A stretch of DNA of 34,832 nt from Bacteroidales bacterium (lineage in GTDB: Bacteria; Bacteroidota; Bacteroidia; Bacteroidales; UBA4417), in NCBI GenBank assembly GCA_025350385.1, contig JANXXZ010000305.1:1-34832 (forward strand), given 5' to 3'. A program made the position numbers and the translations under genes. The stretch's first letter is position 1; each line of letters begins with the position of its first letter. This document shows positions 15,462-24,473 of this stretch, one piece after another. The notes under the pieces are model-generated. The model saw only the letters and a list, made by a program, of their open reading frames with translations, did not search any database and was not told the origin of the DNA.

Positions 15462-17789
15462 ATGAGTAAAAATCTTGTAATTGTCGAGTCTCCTGCCAAG
15501 GCAAAAACCATCGAAGGTTATCTAGGTAAGGAATATACGGTAAAATCGAGTTTCGGGCATGTACGCGATCTGGCTACCAAAGACCTGAGTATTGATGTAG
15601 AACATGATTTTAAACCACTATACGAAATCATGCCGGATAAACTGAAGATGATTAAGGATCTCAAAAAACTGGCCGACAGCTCTGAGATTATTTGGCTGGC
15701 TACTGACGAGGACCGCGAAGGAGAAGCTATTTCATGGCACCTGTCGGAAGTGCTCGGCTTAAAACCAGCTAATACCAGGCGAATCGTATTTCACGAAATT
15801 ACCAAAACGGCAATTACCGAAGCTATTCTGCATCCGCGCAGTATTGACCAGAACCTTGTTGATGCCCAGCAGGCAAGGCGTGTGCTCGACAGGTTGGTAG
15901 GATTTGAATTGTCGCCTATTCTCTGGAAAAAAGTTAAACCTTCCCTTTCGGCCGGTCGGGTGCAATCGGTTGCCGTAAGACTTATTGTAGAGCGCGAAGA
16001 AGATATCCGGGCATTCAATTCAACTTTTGCCTTCAAGGTAACGGGAATTTTTGACGTAGAAAATGAATTTGGCAAGGCAACCATCAAAGCCGATTTGCCT
16101 AAACGGTATGCAACAAGTGCCGAAGCAAAGGCTTTCCTGGAAATTTGCAGTAACGCAACGTTCACAGTTGCCGATATTGAGACCAAACCAGCAAAACGAT
16201 CTCCGGCGCCTCCTTTCACCACCTCAACCCTTCCGCAGGAAGCCAGCCGCAAGCTTAGTTTCTCTGTTTCAAGGACGATGACGGTGGCACAGCAATTATA
16301 TGAAGCCGGGAAGATCACCTATATGCGTACCGACTCTGTTCACCTTTCGCTGACAGCGCTGGGTATGGCCAAAGAAGAGATTGTACGCTCCTATGGCCAG
16401 GAATATCATAAATCCCGTCAGTTTACAACCAAAAGCAAAGGTGCCCAGGAAGCTCATGAAGCTATCCGCCCGACCTATCTCAACCAGAGCGCTGTCGATG
16501 GCGACGCTTCCCAGCGAAGGCTATATGAACTTATTTGGAAACGAACTATTGCTTCCCAAATGGCTGATGCTGCTCTCGAAAAAACCAATATTTATATTAA
16601 TATTTCCACAAGCAAGGAACAGTTCGTGGCAATGGGAGAAGTGATTAAATTCGAAGGATTCCTCAAAGTATATTTGGAATCGACGGATGATGAATCGGAA
16701 AAAGAAGAAGGATTGCTGCCGCAACTTAAAAAAGGTGAACTGCTGGGTATGAATGAAATTACGGCTGTTCAGAAATTTGCACAGCCACCTGCACGATACA
16801 ACGAAGCCAGCCTGGTGAAAAAGATGGAAGAACTCGGGATCGGGCGGCCATCCACCTATGCACCTACCATTTCGACCATCCAGAAACGCGAGTATGTGGT
16901 GAAGGAAGACCGCGAGGGCGCTTCACGCGAATTTGAACAACTCACGTTAAGGGCTGGCAAGGTCAAATCAGCAATCAGGATTGAAAAGTTCGGCTTTGAA
17001 AAAAACAAACTTTTTCCTACTGATATTGGCGAATTGGTAACACGCTTCCTGATGCAGTCGTTTATTGATATCATGGATTATAATTTCACTGCCAACGTTG
17101 AAAAGGAGTTTGACGAAATTGCCGAAGGCCTGCAGGAATGGAATCATATTATCCGTGACTTTTACGGCCCTTTCCATAGAAAAGTGACTGAAGCCCTGGA
17201 AAGCAAGGAACGGGCAAAAGGAGAGAAACTTCTTGGTCCTGATCCCAAGAGCGGTAAAAATGTATATGTGAAGATCGGCCGTTACGGCTCCATGGCTCAG
17301 ATTGGTGAAACCGAATCGGAGGAAAAACCACGTTTTGCAGGATTGCGCAAAGGACAATCAATTGAGAGCATTTCGCTGGAGGAAGCGCTGAAACTTTTCG
17401 ACTTTCCGCGACCAATCGGTGAATTTGAAGGCGGGGAAATGATTGTGGGAATTGGCCGATTCGGTCCTTATGTGCTGCATAATAAGAAGTTTTATTCATT
17501 AAAAAAGACAGATGACCCGGTCACCCTCACAGCGGATGAAGCCATCGATCTGATTGTAGAAAAAAGAGTGGTTGAAGCCAACCGCACCATCAGCGAGTTT
17601 GTTGAAAGACCTGACGTTAAGGTGCTGAATGGCCGTTTCGGACCCTATATTTCAATCGGCAAGGAAAACTATAAGATCCCGAAAGGGTCTGCTCCGGCTT
17701 CTCTTAGCCTTAATGAATGCCTTGAGATTGCCAAAAGCGCTCCGCCTTCCGCAAAGAAAAAGGGATTTGTTAAGAGGGGAAAGAAATAG
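15462..17789 (+). CDS. topA: DNA topoisomerase I (type IA)
   Basis: A 775-residue type IA topoisomerase that relaxes negative supercoils. The N-terminal Toprim domain has Glu8 (IVESPAKAKTIEGYLG) and the acidic DEDREGEAISWHL motif. The catalytic tyrosine is Tyr287 in ITYMRTDSVHLS. A GIGRPSTYAPTISTIQKR segment is also typical. In place of the C-terminal zinc ribbons of the E. coli enzyme there are repeats of GRYGSMAQIG, GRFGPYVLHNKKFYSLKK and GRFGPYISIGKENYKIPK, then a lysine-rich tail ending KRGKK. This repeat form is usual in Bacteroidota. Divergent from miaB. The arginase-fold gene follows on the same strand after a repeat-bearing spacer. Confidence 0.97.
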   Translation: MSKNLVIVESPAKAKTIEGYLGKEYTVKSSFGHVRDLATKDLSIDVEHDFKPLYEIMPDKLKMIKDLKKLADSSEIIWLATDEDREGEAISWHLSEVLGLKPANTRRIVFHEITKTAITEAILHPRSIDQNLVDAQQARRVLDRLVGFELSPILWKKVKPSLSAGRVQSVAVRLIVEREEDIRAFNSTFAFKVTGIFDVENEFGKATIKADLPKRYATSAEAKAFLEICSNATFTVADIETKPAKRSPAPPFTTSTLPQEASRKLSFSVSRTMTVAQQLYEAGKITYMRTDSVHLSLTALGMAKEEIVRSYGQEYHKSRQFTTKSKGAQEAHEAIRPTYLNQSAVDGDASQRRLYELIWKRTIASQMADAALEKTNIYINISTSKEQFVAMGEVIKFEGFLKVYLESTDDESEKEEGLLPQLKKGELLGMNEITAVQKFAQPPARYNEASLVKKMEELGIGRPSTYAPTISTIQKREYVVKEDREGASREFEQLTLRAGKVKSAIRIEKFGFEKNKLFPTDIGELVTRFLMQSFIDIMDYNFTANVEKEFDEIAEGLQEWNHIIRDFYGPFHRKVTEALESKERAKGEKLLGPDPKSGKNVYVKIGRYGSMAQIGETESEEKPRFAGLRKGQSIESISLEEALKLFDFPRPIGEFEGGEMIVGIGRFGPYVLHNKKFYSLKKTDDPVTLTADEAIDLIVEKRVVEANRTISEFVERPDVKVLNGRFGPYISIGKENYKIPKGSAPASLSLNECLEIAKSAPPSAKKKGFVKRGKK

Positions 17790-18134
17790 AAGTTCATAGT
17801 GCTGAGTGCCGAGTGCCCGGTGAACAGTACCATGAGTCAAGTAGCCGGTATTCAACTTCGGACATAAGTCATACTATTCCTGGTCTTATTTTTAAAACGC
17901 CGAACTCCATCTGAAATAATGGATGAACAGACCCGTGCCCGGATAAATAGCATGAGTCACCAGGCACTAAGCACTGTGCACCAAGCACTCCAATCTCAGC
18001 ACTCAGCACAGAGCACTCAGCACAATCCAAAGGACCCCAATTTTTCTCATCCGCCACAGGAATTTCGTGCCAAAAATCTTTGTTTCTTTGCTTAAATACT
18101 TTCCGCTTATTGAAGCTGAAGCAAATTACATGTT
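17790..18134. other. 345-bp spacer with inverted clusters of degenerate repeats
   Basis: Two clusters of GCACT/AGTGC units lie in opposite orientation: AGTGCTGAGTGCCGAGTGC-like units near 17796-17820 and GCACTAAG/GCACTCAGCAC units at 17960-18025. No coding region, RNA gene or terminator was recognised. Close to the next gene, AATCTTTG (18075-18082) and TTTCTTTG (18083-18090) are each one mismatch from a -7 box. Confidence 0.55.
17960..18025. repeat. GCACTAAG/GCACTCA degenerate repeat array
   Basis: Tandem imperfect units (GGCACTAA, GCACTGTGCACC, AAGCACTCC, CAGCACT, CAGCACAGA, GCACTCA). Bases 17971-17989 match 6695-6713 with one mismatch, linking this array with the one upstream of the redox fusion gene. 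Confidence 0.6.
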
Positions 18135-19313
18135 ATGACTGATATAGCCTTTTATTTCAAACCTGTTCACGGGATGGATCCTCCGGTTGCGCCCAATACT
18201 GTTTATAAACGGCTTGGTGAGGTTATAACAATCTATTCAGATGTGAGCCATTTCCCCTCACTTGCAGGGTTGGATATCGCAATCATTGGGGTTGATGATG
18301 ACCGTAATTCAGTGAATAATAAAGGTTGCGGAATGGCTGCCGACGCGGTACGCGATTACCTGTACCGGCTATACCCCGGTAATTATACAATCAAAATTGC
18401 AGACTTAGGAAACATAGAACGGGGGAATGAGCCCGAAGATACCTTTTTTGCCCTATCAGCGGTTATTGAAAAACTCCAGGAATCAGGAATTATTCCACTT
18501 ATTATCGGGGGAGGGCAGGAACTCACCTACGCAGTCTATAAAGCCTATAAAAATCGGGATCAGATTATAAACATAGCTGCCATTGATAATATGTTCGACC
18601 TTGGCGAAACGGAAAGACAGCTCAATTCACGATCCTATCTCAGTCATATTATCCTTCACAAGCCTAATTTTCTGTTTAATTATACCAATATCGGGTACCA
18701 GACTTACCTGGTTGACCAGGGGGCCATTGACCTGATGAGGGACCTGTTCTTTGATGTGTACCGCTTAGGCGTAGCTCGCAGTAATATGACCGAAATCGAG
18801 CCGTTGGTGCGCAATGCCGATATGCTTACCTTTGATATTTCAGCTATCCGCCAGACTGATGCCCCGGGAAACGGGAATGCAACACCTAACGGTTTTTATG
18901 GGGAAGAAGCCTGCCAGATAACCCGCTATGCCGGGATGAGCGACAAGCTGACCTGCATCGGTTTTTATGAGATGAATCCTGCCTTCGACCGCAATGGTCA
19001 GACCGCGCATTTGCTGGCACAGATGATCTGGTACTTTATTGATGGTTTTTATCACCGTCAGCACGACCACCCTGCGAATGACGCTGAGGGATTTATCCGG
19101 TACAATGTGCAGCTGATCAACCATGAAGAGGGAATAGTTTTCTATAAAAGCAAGAAAACGGACCGCTGGTGGATGGAAGTAAAATGCGCCGAGAATATTC
19201 GTGAGAAGTACCGCCGCCACTACCTGGTCCCCTGTTCCTATAATGACTATCAGACAAGCTGCGATAATGAGATCCCCGACCGCTGGTGGCAGGCCTACCA
19301 GAAACTCATGTAG
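18135..19313 (+). CDS. Arginase/formimidoylglutamase-fold protein with degenerate metal site
   Basis: A 392-residue protein related to the ureohydrolase (arginase, agmatinase, HutG) superfamily. Family landmarks can be followed but key ligands are altered. The GGDHS motif is GGGQE (residues 125-129), so the His ligand is Gln. The DAHxD motif is DNMFD (151-155), with Met for His. The SxDxDxxDP motif is TFDISAIRQTD (232-242), with the second Asp replaced by Ser. A normal two-manganese centre is therefore unlikely, and hydrolase activity is doubtful. Close homologues are annotated as formimidoylglutamase in Bacteroidota, but no histidine-degradation genes are nearby. As I recall, this gene often sits next to topA and T9SS genes in the phylum; here T9SS cargo genes follow. 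A structural or regulatory role in secretion is inference. Confidence 0.75.
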   Translation: MTDIAFYFKPVHGMDPPVAPNTVYKRLGEVITIYSDVSHFPSLAGLDIAIIGVDDDRNSVNNKGCGMAADAVRDYLYRLYPGNYTIKIADLGNIERGNEPEDTFFALSAVIEKLQESGIIPLIIGGGQELTYAVYKAYKNRDQIINIAAIDNMFDLGETERQLNSRSYLSHIILHKPNFLFNYTNIGYQTYLVDQGAIDLMRDLFFDVYRLGVARSNMTEIEPLVRNADMLTFDISAIRQTDAPGNGNATPNGFYGEEACQITRYAGMSDKLTCIGFYEMNPAFDRNGQTAHLLAQMIWYFIDGFYHRQHDHPANDAEGFIRYNVQLINHEEGIVFYKSKKTDRWWMEVKCAENIREKYRRHYLVPCSYNDYQTSCDNEIPDRWWQAYQKLM

Positions 19314-19321
19314 GTTTAAGC

Positions 19322-19411
19322 AACTTTTTCATTAAACATTAAGGGTTTTGTGTTAATCATTAATTCGTTGATAATGATTAATATATAACATAAAATGAAA
19401 AATGACTAAGG
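19322..19411. repeat. Dispersed palindromic element, copy A
   Basis: Imperfect inverted repeat. The core AATCATTA and TAATGATT flank a ~9-base centre (ATTCGTTGA); outer arms run from AACTTTTTCATT to ATGACTAAGG. The AAACATTAAG...GTTAATCATTA left arm and ATTAATATATAACAT right arm recur in the other copies. Confidence 0.65.
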
Positions 19412-19427
19412 ATTGGAAATCCCGAAA

Positions 19428-19517
19428 AACTTTAACATTATTCATTCAGGGTTTAGTGTCAATCATTAATCCGTTGATAATGAATAACACATAACATAAA
19501 ATTATAAATTGCTAAGG
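19428..19517. repeat. Dispersed palindromic element, copy B
   Basis: Same layout and length as copy A, 106 bases further on: AACTTTAACATTATTCATT left end, CAATCATTAA core, CCGTTGA centre, TAATGAATAACACATAACAT right arm and GCTAAGG end. It is diverged from A at scattered positions. Confidence 0.6.
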
Positions 19518-19972
19518 TGTTGAAGAGTTGATATTCTTTCAACGTGTATTACCTTTTTCAACTTATTGGATATAGTGTATGGTTACATTTATTTTTTTTT
19601 CATGTGATATTCATTTAAACAAATAAGGAATACTAACCATTAGTGTGATAATTAATTTGCTTTGCAATACAATCTATTTTTGTATTGTCGTATTTGCTAT
19701 GTGTAATAAACAGATATACAGATTTATAAAATTAAAAGCTAAGCCCAATTGTTGAAAAATTGATAATAACTATTTTGATTTTTTTTATATAACTAATAAC
19801 AAATTACGTATTTTTACCAAATTAATGCTTAATAATACTCATTTTTTTTCAGGTTCATTTAGTTGCTTTCTTGATTTTCTTCAAATATTTAAGCCATAAC
19901 TGATCTTCTATTCTTTGCAACAACTTAATTAAACCCATATCATTTTCACGATTTCAAAAAAATAACCTATTG

Positions 19973-19980
19973 TACCTTTA
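19973..19980 (+). promoter_or_regulatory. Possible -7 element for T9SS cargo gene
   Basis: TACCTTTA matches seven of eight positions of TAnnTTTG, with TTTC 17 bases upstream as a possible -33. It would give a leader of about 220 bases that includes the structured segment at 20020-20192. Confidence 0.35.
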
Positions 19981-20019
19981 AGGATAAAAACCAGGCCTGT
20001 ATAATGAAAGGAGAAAGGC

Positions 20020-20192
20020 CAGCCATCCTGTTACCTCTGATCGCATCGTGCTATCACCTTCCGTTACATTTAGCACCCAATAGAAATAATCAATTTAATG
20101 ATTATTAACCGGCTTATTACCGGCACAGGGGAGTTGGCTGCCTAAACCGTTGGAAGTTTTCCGGCAACCACTCCCCAGCCACCGGTAACAGG
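20020..20192 (+). promoter_or_regulatory. Candidate structured leader RNA with alternative pairings
   Basis: A nested stem forms from TTACCGG (20117-20123) with CCGGTAA (20182-20188) and, inside it, GGGGAGT (20128-20134) with ACTCCCC (20170-20176). The distal strand can instead pair upstream: CCTGTTACC (20027-20035) is the exact complement of GGTAACAGG (20184-20192), and this excludes the outer local stem. TGGCTG (20135-20140) can also pair with CAGCCA (20176-20181). The structure ends 17 bases before the ATG. Known riboswitch classes were not recognised. Confidence 0.45.
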
Positions 20193-20209
20193 CATAAAAT
20201 TACAAAAAC

Positions 20210-22627
20210 ATGTCTTTAAGTAAAAAAATCATTTATGGTGTCATAATAATAGTGGCATTAGGATTTAATTCAAGCGCGCATGCTCAAATGAATTATTGGA
20301 CTACCCCTCCATTTAAATTCAATATGAATCCGGCTACTCCGACAGCAACAGCTATACCTGGGTACGCTAATTCTCCTTATAAAGTAGCCAATGGTGCCTA
20401 TGATCAAAATGGGAATCTATTATTCACTGTTCAAGATGGATATATATATGGTCCTACCGGCACGTATGCTGGGAAATTAGGTGGTTATAATATGTCGGTT
20501 TGCGGCGATCAGTTTGACATCACTCGTTCAGAAGTTTCAATTGTTCCAATACCAGGTTCATGCAATCAATTCTATGTAATTTATGTCAAGGAATGTCCCA
20601 TTGCTCAAAGTGTCCTGCTGTATGTTAAGGTAGATTGCTCTGGCACTAACCCGGTTGTGATTAATTCACAAAATGTCTCGGTAATGTGCCCACCCGAACA
20701 AATTGCTCACATGGAACCGGAAGGCTTTATTATTAATTTAGACGGATCCTATGATATGACAGCATTCGCGGTATCTAAAGTTTATATTGGTTCTGGATCA
20801 ACGGCAAAAAGGTTCATTTTCTCTACGAGTGCATCTGGAATATACAGAAGTTTAATTAGCAGCACCGGAATAACTGGACCCACTTTGATTGCAACATATA
20901 GCGCCCTTGGGCTTACTTCTGGAAGTTTTGAAAGCTATGAAGCAGAACTATCAAGGGGAAGTAATATGTTTGCCTGGGTAGATGCCGCCGGAGGATCAAA
21001 AGCCCTGGCTAAAGTTCATGTGATTGGTATTAATCCGTCAACTGGTTTATGGGATTATACAGTTCAACACTATTCAATAGCAGGAGCTACAGGTATTGAA
21101 TTTAACAGTGAGGCGCTATACCCCAAATTATACGTTTCCCGCACAGGTGGGGTTTCCAAGATCAACACACAAACCCGAGTGGTAACATCAGTTACACTTC
21201 CTTCAGGAGTTGATTTGAGCAATACATTCCTTGAGTATGCTAAAAACAATAAAATTTATGGTATATCGCCAACTTTTGATCCTGAAAATAATTTAATTTC
21301 AACTACTTTAGTAGGTATATCTTCAACTGATGTTATTTCACAACTAAATGCCGGTTTCGACTCACGAAACCGAGCTCTTAATAATATTTTCACATTACCT
21401 GATCAGGTTGATGGCGATAACTATAACCAATTTATTGGCAACCCAATTGTAAGTTTAGCTGGTTTTACAATCAACAACATAACACCTTCGGGCAATTGTA
21501 CAACTCTTACCAATTTCTTTAATTGCAATCCAATCACATTTTCTGCGACATACACAGGTGGTACTCCTACGAAATATAAGTTAGTGATTAAGTCCACTGA
21601 TATTAACTGTCAGATGATTACTGGTCAAGGATATATCAACTATAATCCAACCGGAGCATGGGCATTGGGACAACCGCCTACCAACCTTGATCTTCGGACA
21701 TTGACCGATGGCGCACAACTAAACCTAAGCACTACACCTGGAAGAGTAAATATCGCTTATACAATACGCGATGCATGTGATCATGAAAGTACACTTAATT
21801 ATACTATCATGGTTAGCAGTGCCCCCCAGGCAAATATCGCACTTGAAATATATAATTCCGCTAACCCCCAAACTTATTTGGCGCCTTCTCATAGTATTTC
21901 AACGCCTGTACCTGTGGGTACTTATTCTCTGGGATATCGAATCAGCAATAGCACTGGTGTAATCACTTTCTACAGGGCAGTGATTGATGAAATTGCATCG
22001 AATGGAACAGCAACAAATATCTATGACCGATATTTGCCAATTAACGGAGTTTCAGGTCTTACATATGAAAACCTGAACAGCTATTGTGTGAGTGCTGCTG
22101 TGTGGCCTGTAAATCCTGGTTTCGGAGAGTGCAACACTGGACTTCCGGATCATGATGGCTCAACAAGTACATCAGGATACAATGGTTACACAGGTTACTT
22201 TGGTTATAATAACGGGGCTTATTCATATCACAGAACCTTTAAGTTAACTGTTTATATTGGAAATGAATGTTTGACTGTGTCCGATTACTCTTATTTATAT
22301 GTTACCACGAGAAATAAATCGGCCGTGGATGGCGTTGGTAATGAAATACTCAATAATAATGTTTCGATTGGTAATAATCTCATTGTCTTTCCAAATCCAA
22401 CATCTGACTTTGTTAGCTTTATGATTACTAACCAGATTGAAGAAAGTTACAGTTTAGTGTTAACTGATATGTATGGTAAAAGAGTAAAATTATTGCTGGA
22501 TAATGAGTCAATATCCGCTGGAACAAGCAAAAGGACTTTTTCAATAACTGATCTTCCGTCCGGTATATATCTATACCAGCTAAAATCAAAAAGCGTTAAT
22601 TGTAATGGACTGATTACAAAAAACTAA
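20210..22627 (+). CDS. T9SS type A sorting-domain secreted protein
   Basis: An 805-residue secreted protein. The signal peptide covers residues 1-25 with likely cleavage at AHA/Q. The N-terminal ~400 residues contain short repeated strands of the kind YDQNGNLLFTVQDGYIYGPTG, suggesting a beta-propeller-like fold. The middle holds CxxxxNFFNC and Ig-like sequence, followed by a Tyr/Gly/Ser-rich stretch near 660-685. The last ~80 residues are a type A T9SS sorting domain: VFPNPTSDFVSF, YSLVLTDMYGKRV and LPSGIYLYQLKS. The protein is expected to cross the outer membrane by T9SS and be attached to or released from the surface with the domain removed. No enzymatic motif was recognised, so its function is unknown. 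Codon use looks more AT-rich than in the housekeeping neighbours. A structured leader precedes it and a perfect palindrome follows. Confidence 0.85.
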   Translation: MSLSKKIIYGVIIIVALGFNSSAHAQMNYWTTPPFKFNMNPATPTATAIPGYANSPYKVANGAYDQNGNLLFTVQDGYIYGPTGTYAGKLGGYNMSVCGDQFDITRSEVSIVPIPGSCNQFYVIYVKECPIAQSVLLYVKVDCSGTNPVVINSQNVSVMCPPEQIAHMEPEGFIINLDGSYDMTAFAVSKVYIGSGSTAKRFIFSTSASGIYRSLISSTGITGPTLIATYSALGLTSGSFESYEAELSRGSNMFAWVDAAGGSKALAKVHVIGINPSTGLWDYTVQHYSIAGATGIEFNSEALYPKLYVSRTGGVSKINTQTRVVTSVTLPSGVDLSNTFLEYAKNNKIYGISPTFDPENNLISTTLVGISSTDVISQLNAGFDSRNRALNNIFTLPDQVDGDNYNQFIGNPIVSLAGFTINNITPSGNCTTLTNFFNCNPITFSATYTGGTPTKYKLVIKSTDINCQMITGQGYINYNPTGAWALGQPPTNLDLRTLTDGAQLNLSTTPGRVNIAYTIRDACDHESTLNYTIMVSSAPQANIALEIYNSANPQTYLAPSHSISTPVPVGTYSLGYRISNSTGVITFYRAVIDEIASNGTATNIYDRYLPINGVSGLTYENLNSYCVSAAVWPVNPGFGECNTGLPDHDGSTSTSGYNGYTGYFGYNNGAYSYHRTFKLTVYIGNECLTVSDYSYLYVTTRNKSAVDGVGNEILNNNVSIGNNLIVFPNPTSDFVSFMITNQIEESYSLVLTDMYGKRVKLLLDNESISAGTSKRTFSITDLPSGIYLYQLKSKSVNCNGLITKN

Positions 22628-22639
22628 CCGTTCCACACT

Positions 22640-22673
22640 ACCCATATACTGTATAATTATACAGTATATGGGT
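22640..22673 (+). terminator. Perfect 34-bp palindrome between the two cargo genes
   Basis: Seventeen bases starting ACCCATATACTGTATAA are followed immediately by their exact reverse complement. The sequence begins 13 bases after the stop of the first cargo gene and ends 11 bases before the ATG of the second. In RNA it would form a long hairpin followed by TATTTTA. It could be a partial terminator or mRNA-stabilising hairpin setting relative expression, or a dimeric protein binding site. Confidence 0.6.
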
Positions 22674-22684
22674 TATTTTAATCG

Positions 22685-24289
22685 ATGAAAAAGATCCTAA
22701 TTTCAAGCATTTTTTTATTTGTTTTAACTATCACAGGTTCTACACAAAACCTTGTGAAGAACCCCGATTTCGAACAATATATTACTTGTCCATACACAAT
22801 CGGGAGGTTTAGTCTTTTTGTCAAGGATTGGTATGGTTTTCTTGCAGGTGATGCAAGCTACTTTAATAGTTGTGGAGTTGGTCCTAAATATAGTGTCCCC
22901 CAAAATAATTTTGGGTATCAACCTGCTCATTCAGGCGAAGGATATGTCTGCATTTGTGTTTTTAGTTGGGATCTTGATCCGGATAGAAGAATGTATATTG
23001 AAGGTTTTTTTTCAGCACCTTTACTAAAAGATACAATTTATTGTATAAACTATTACGTCAGCCTTGTTGATGTTTCTGGCGGAGCTATTCAGAACGTTGA
23101 TGCCTTGATCAGCGACACATTAATGGATTGGAATCAAGGGCAACCATATTATTTAATAAATATAATTCCACAAATCAGATCATCGCAGTTGATTACAGAT
23201 AGTGTAGGATGGACACGAATTAGTGATTTGTATATTGCACATGGAGGGGAGAAATATATAACGATTGGAAATTTCCGGTCGAATGCTACCACTAACATTA
23301 TAAAATATAAGGAATATGACCGGGTTGATTACTACGTCGATGATGTGAGCGTGGCACAGGCCGGTATGGGGTTACGATCACCCTACCTGGGCAATGATAC
23401 CGTAATTTGCCGAAGCGCCTTGCCATTGCATCTGGCAGCGCCGCCCGGTTATGATACATACGAATGGTCTAATGGCGCCAACACATCCGAAACAGATGCC
23501 ACAACGGATGGGAAGTTCTGGGTACGTTGTATTGTAAATGGCTGCGGTTCCCTTTACAGCCAAAAAATTATTTCTTTTGATACACCATTGCTTGAATTGG
23601 GAAGAGATACAGTAATTTGTAAGGGAGAAAGCATTCTTCTCTCAGCACAGGCTGGTTTCAGCAATTATTTATGGAACACCGGTGATACCACACAAACTAT
23701 CTCCGCAACAGTGGCCGGCAACTATTCCTTGCAAACGCTTGACCGCTGTGGCCCGCAATCCGACAATATCAATGTGCAGGTAGATACTATCCCAAACGGA
23801 ATTATTGAACTGGGGAAAGATACGACCCTGTGCGATCAAGGAGTGGATAAACCTGTTGTACTGATGGCCAACATCCAGTTATCCAATTATGCTTGGAGCA
23901 CTGGGGATACTTCTTTCCAGATTACGGTTACAGAACCAGGCATTTATCGATTGCAAAGCAGTTTCAGATGCGGTATTGTCAGCGACAGCATTACTGTCGA
24001 CGAATGTCCTCCAATAATATTCTTTCCTAATGCCTTCACTCCTAACAATGATGGCAGGAATGATGTATTCAGGGCAGTGGTAAGAAATGTGAAGGTAGAT
24101 AAGATGGTGATTTTCAATAGCTGGGGACAAAAGCTATTCGAAAGCATTGGCCCGTTGCCTGAATGGGACGGGACCTTCAAAGGCGAACCCGCACCTGGCG
24201 GTTTATATACATATCTGGTTTATTGTTCTGATGAAGTTAGCGGTAATAAACAGAATCAAAAAAGAGGAGTTGTGATGTTGCTGCGGTAG
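22685..24289 (+). CDS. Secreted protein with Ig-like repeats and gliding-motility C-terminal domain
   Basis: A 534-residue T9SS cargo. The signal peptide covers about residues 1-20/21 (ending GSTQ). An N-terminal beta-sandwich domain runs to ~225, with NLVKNPDFEQYITCP, DASYFNSC, VPQNNFGYQPAHSG and VDYYVDDVSV, a layout familiar from Bacteroidota surface proteins. Three Ig/PKD-like repeats follow, each opening with LGxDTxxC: ~235-298, ~305-366 and ~375-440. Each has a Y-x-W-[SN]-x-G core and, near its end, RCG or an equivalent Cys-Gly. The C-terminal ~92 residues are the CHU_C/gliding motility-associated domain (FFPNAFTPNNDGRNDVF ... WDGTFKGEPAPGGLYTYLV), a type B T9SS signal. Probably a surface adhesin-like protein; its ligand is unknown. 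Only 57 bp separate it from the upstream cargo gene, so co-transcription through the palindrome is likely. Confidence 0.87.
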   Translation: MKKILISSIFLFVLTITGSTQNLVKNPDFEQYITCPYTIGRFSLFVKDWYGFLAGDASYFNSCGVGPKYSVPQNNFGYQPAHSGEGYVCICVFSWDLDPDRRMYIEGFFSAPLLKDTIYCINYYVSLVDVSGGAIQNVDALISDTLMDWNQGQPYYLINIIPQIRSSQLITDSVGWTRISDLYIAHGGEKYITIGNFRSNATTNIIKYKEYDRVDYYVDDVSVAQAGMGLRSPYLGNDTVICRSALPLHLAAPPGYDTYEWSNGANTSETDATTDGKFWVRCIVNGCGSLYSQKIISFDTPLLELGRDTVICKGESILLSAQAGFSNYLWNTGDTTQTISATVAGNYSLQTLDRCGPQSDNINVQVDTIPNGIIELGKDTTLCDQGVDKPVVLMANIQLSNYAWSTGDTSFQITVTEPGIYRLQSSFRCGIVSDSITVDECPPIIFFPNAFTPNNDGRNDVFRAVVRNVKVDKMVIFNSWGQKLFESIGPLPEWDGTFKGEPAPGGLYTYLVYCSDEVSGNKQNQKRGVVMLLR

Positions 24290-24309
24290 GTTATTAAGTG
24301 GTTAATTTC

Positions 24310-24450
24310 TTTAATATTAAACATCAAGTGTTTGATGTTAATCATTATTTCATTAATCTGGACAGCTACTTTTGTCTTATTCCTTTTGTCTTGTATCTTT
24401 TGAGGCTGATAATGATTAACATATAACATTTAATAAAAAATGAATAAGGA
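24310..24450. repeat. Dispersed palindromic element, copy C, with enlarged centre
   Basis: Left arm TTAATATTAAACATCAAGTG...GTTAATCATTA and right arm GATAATGATTAACATATAAC ... ATGAATAAGG match the other copies. The centre is expanded by about 55 bases that include CTTTTGTCTT repeats (24369-24402). It looks like an element interrupted by, or grown through, a second repeat type. Confidence 0.6.
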
Positions 24451-24473
24451 AATTTTTCTTTTTTAAAAAAGGT

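Larger units (their letters stand above)
19314..20209. other. 896-bp AT-rich spacer with repeats and structured leader
   Basis: The longest non-coding stretch in the window. It holds two ~90-bp palindromic elements in tandem (19322-19411 and 19428-19517), about 450 bases of very AT-rich sequence without recognisable coding potential, a possible -7 box (19973-19980) and a GC-richer, highly self-complementary segment directly before the next gene. Confidence 0.6.

Noticed and set aside
18135..19313. Naming the arginase-fold gene hutG
   Set aside because: Metal ligands are missing and no histidine-degradation genes are nearby, so an enzymatic name would mislead.
19322..19517. Tandem palindromic copies considered as a CRISPR or tRNA pair
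   Set aside because: The copies are diverged, AT-rich and lack unique spacers, and no cloverleaf can be drawn.
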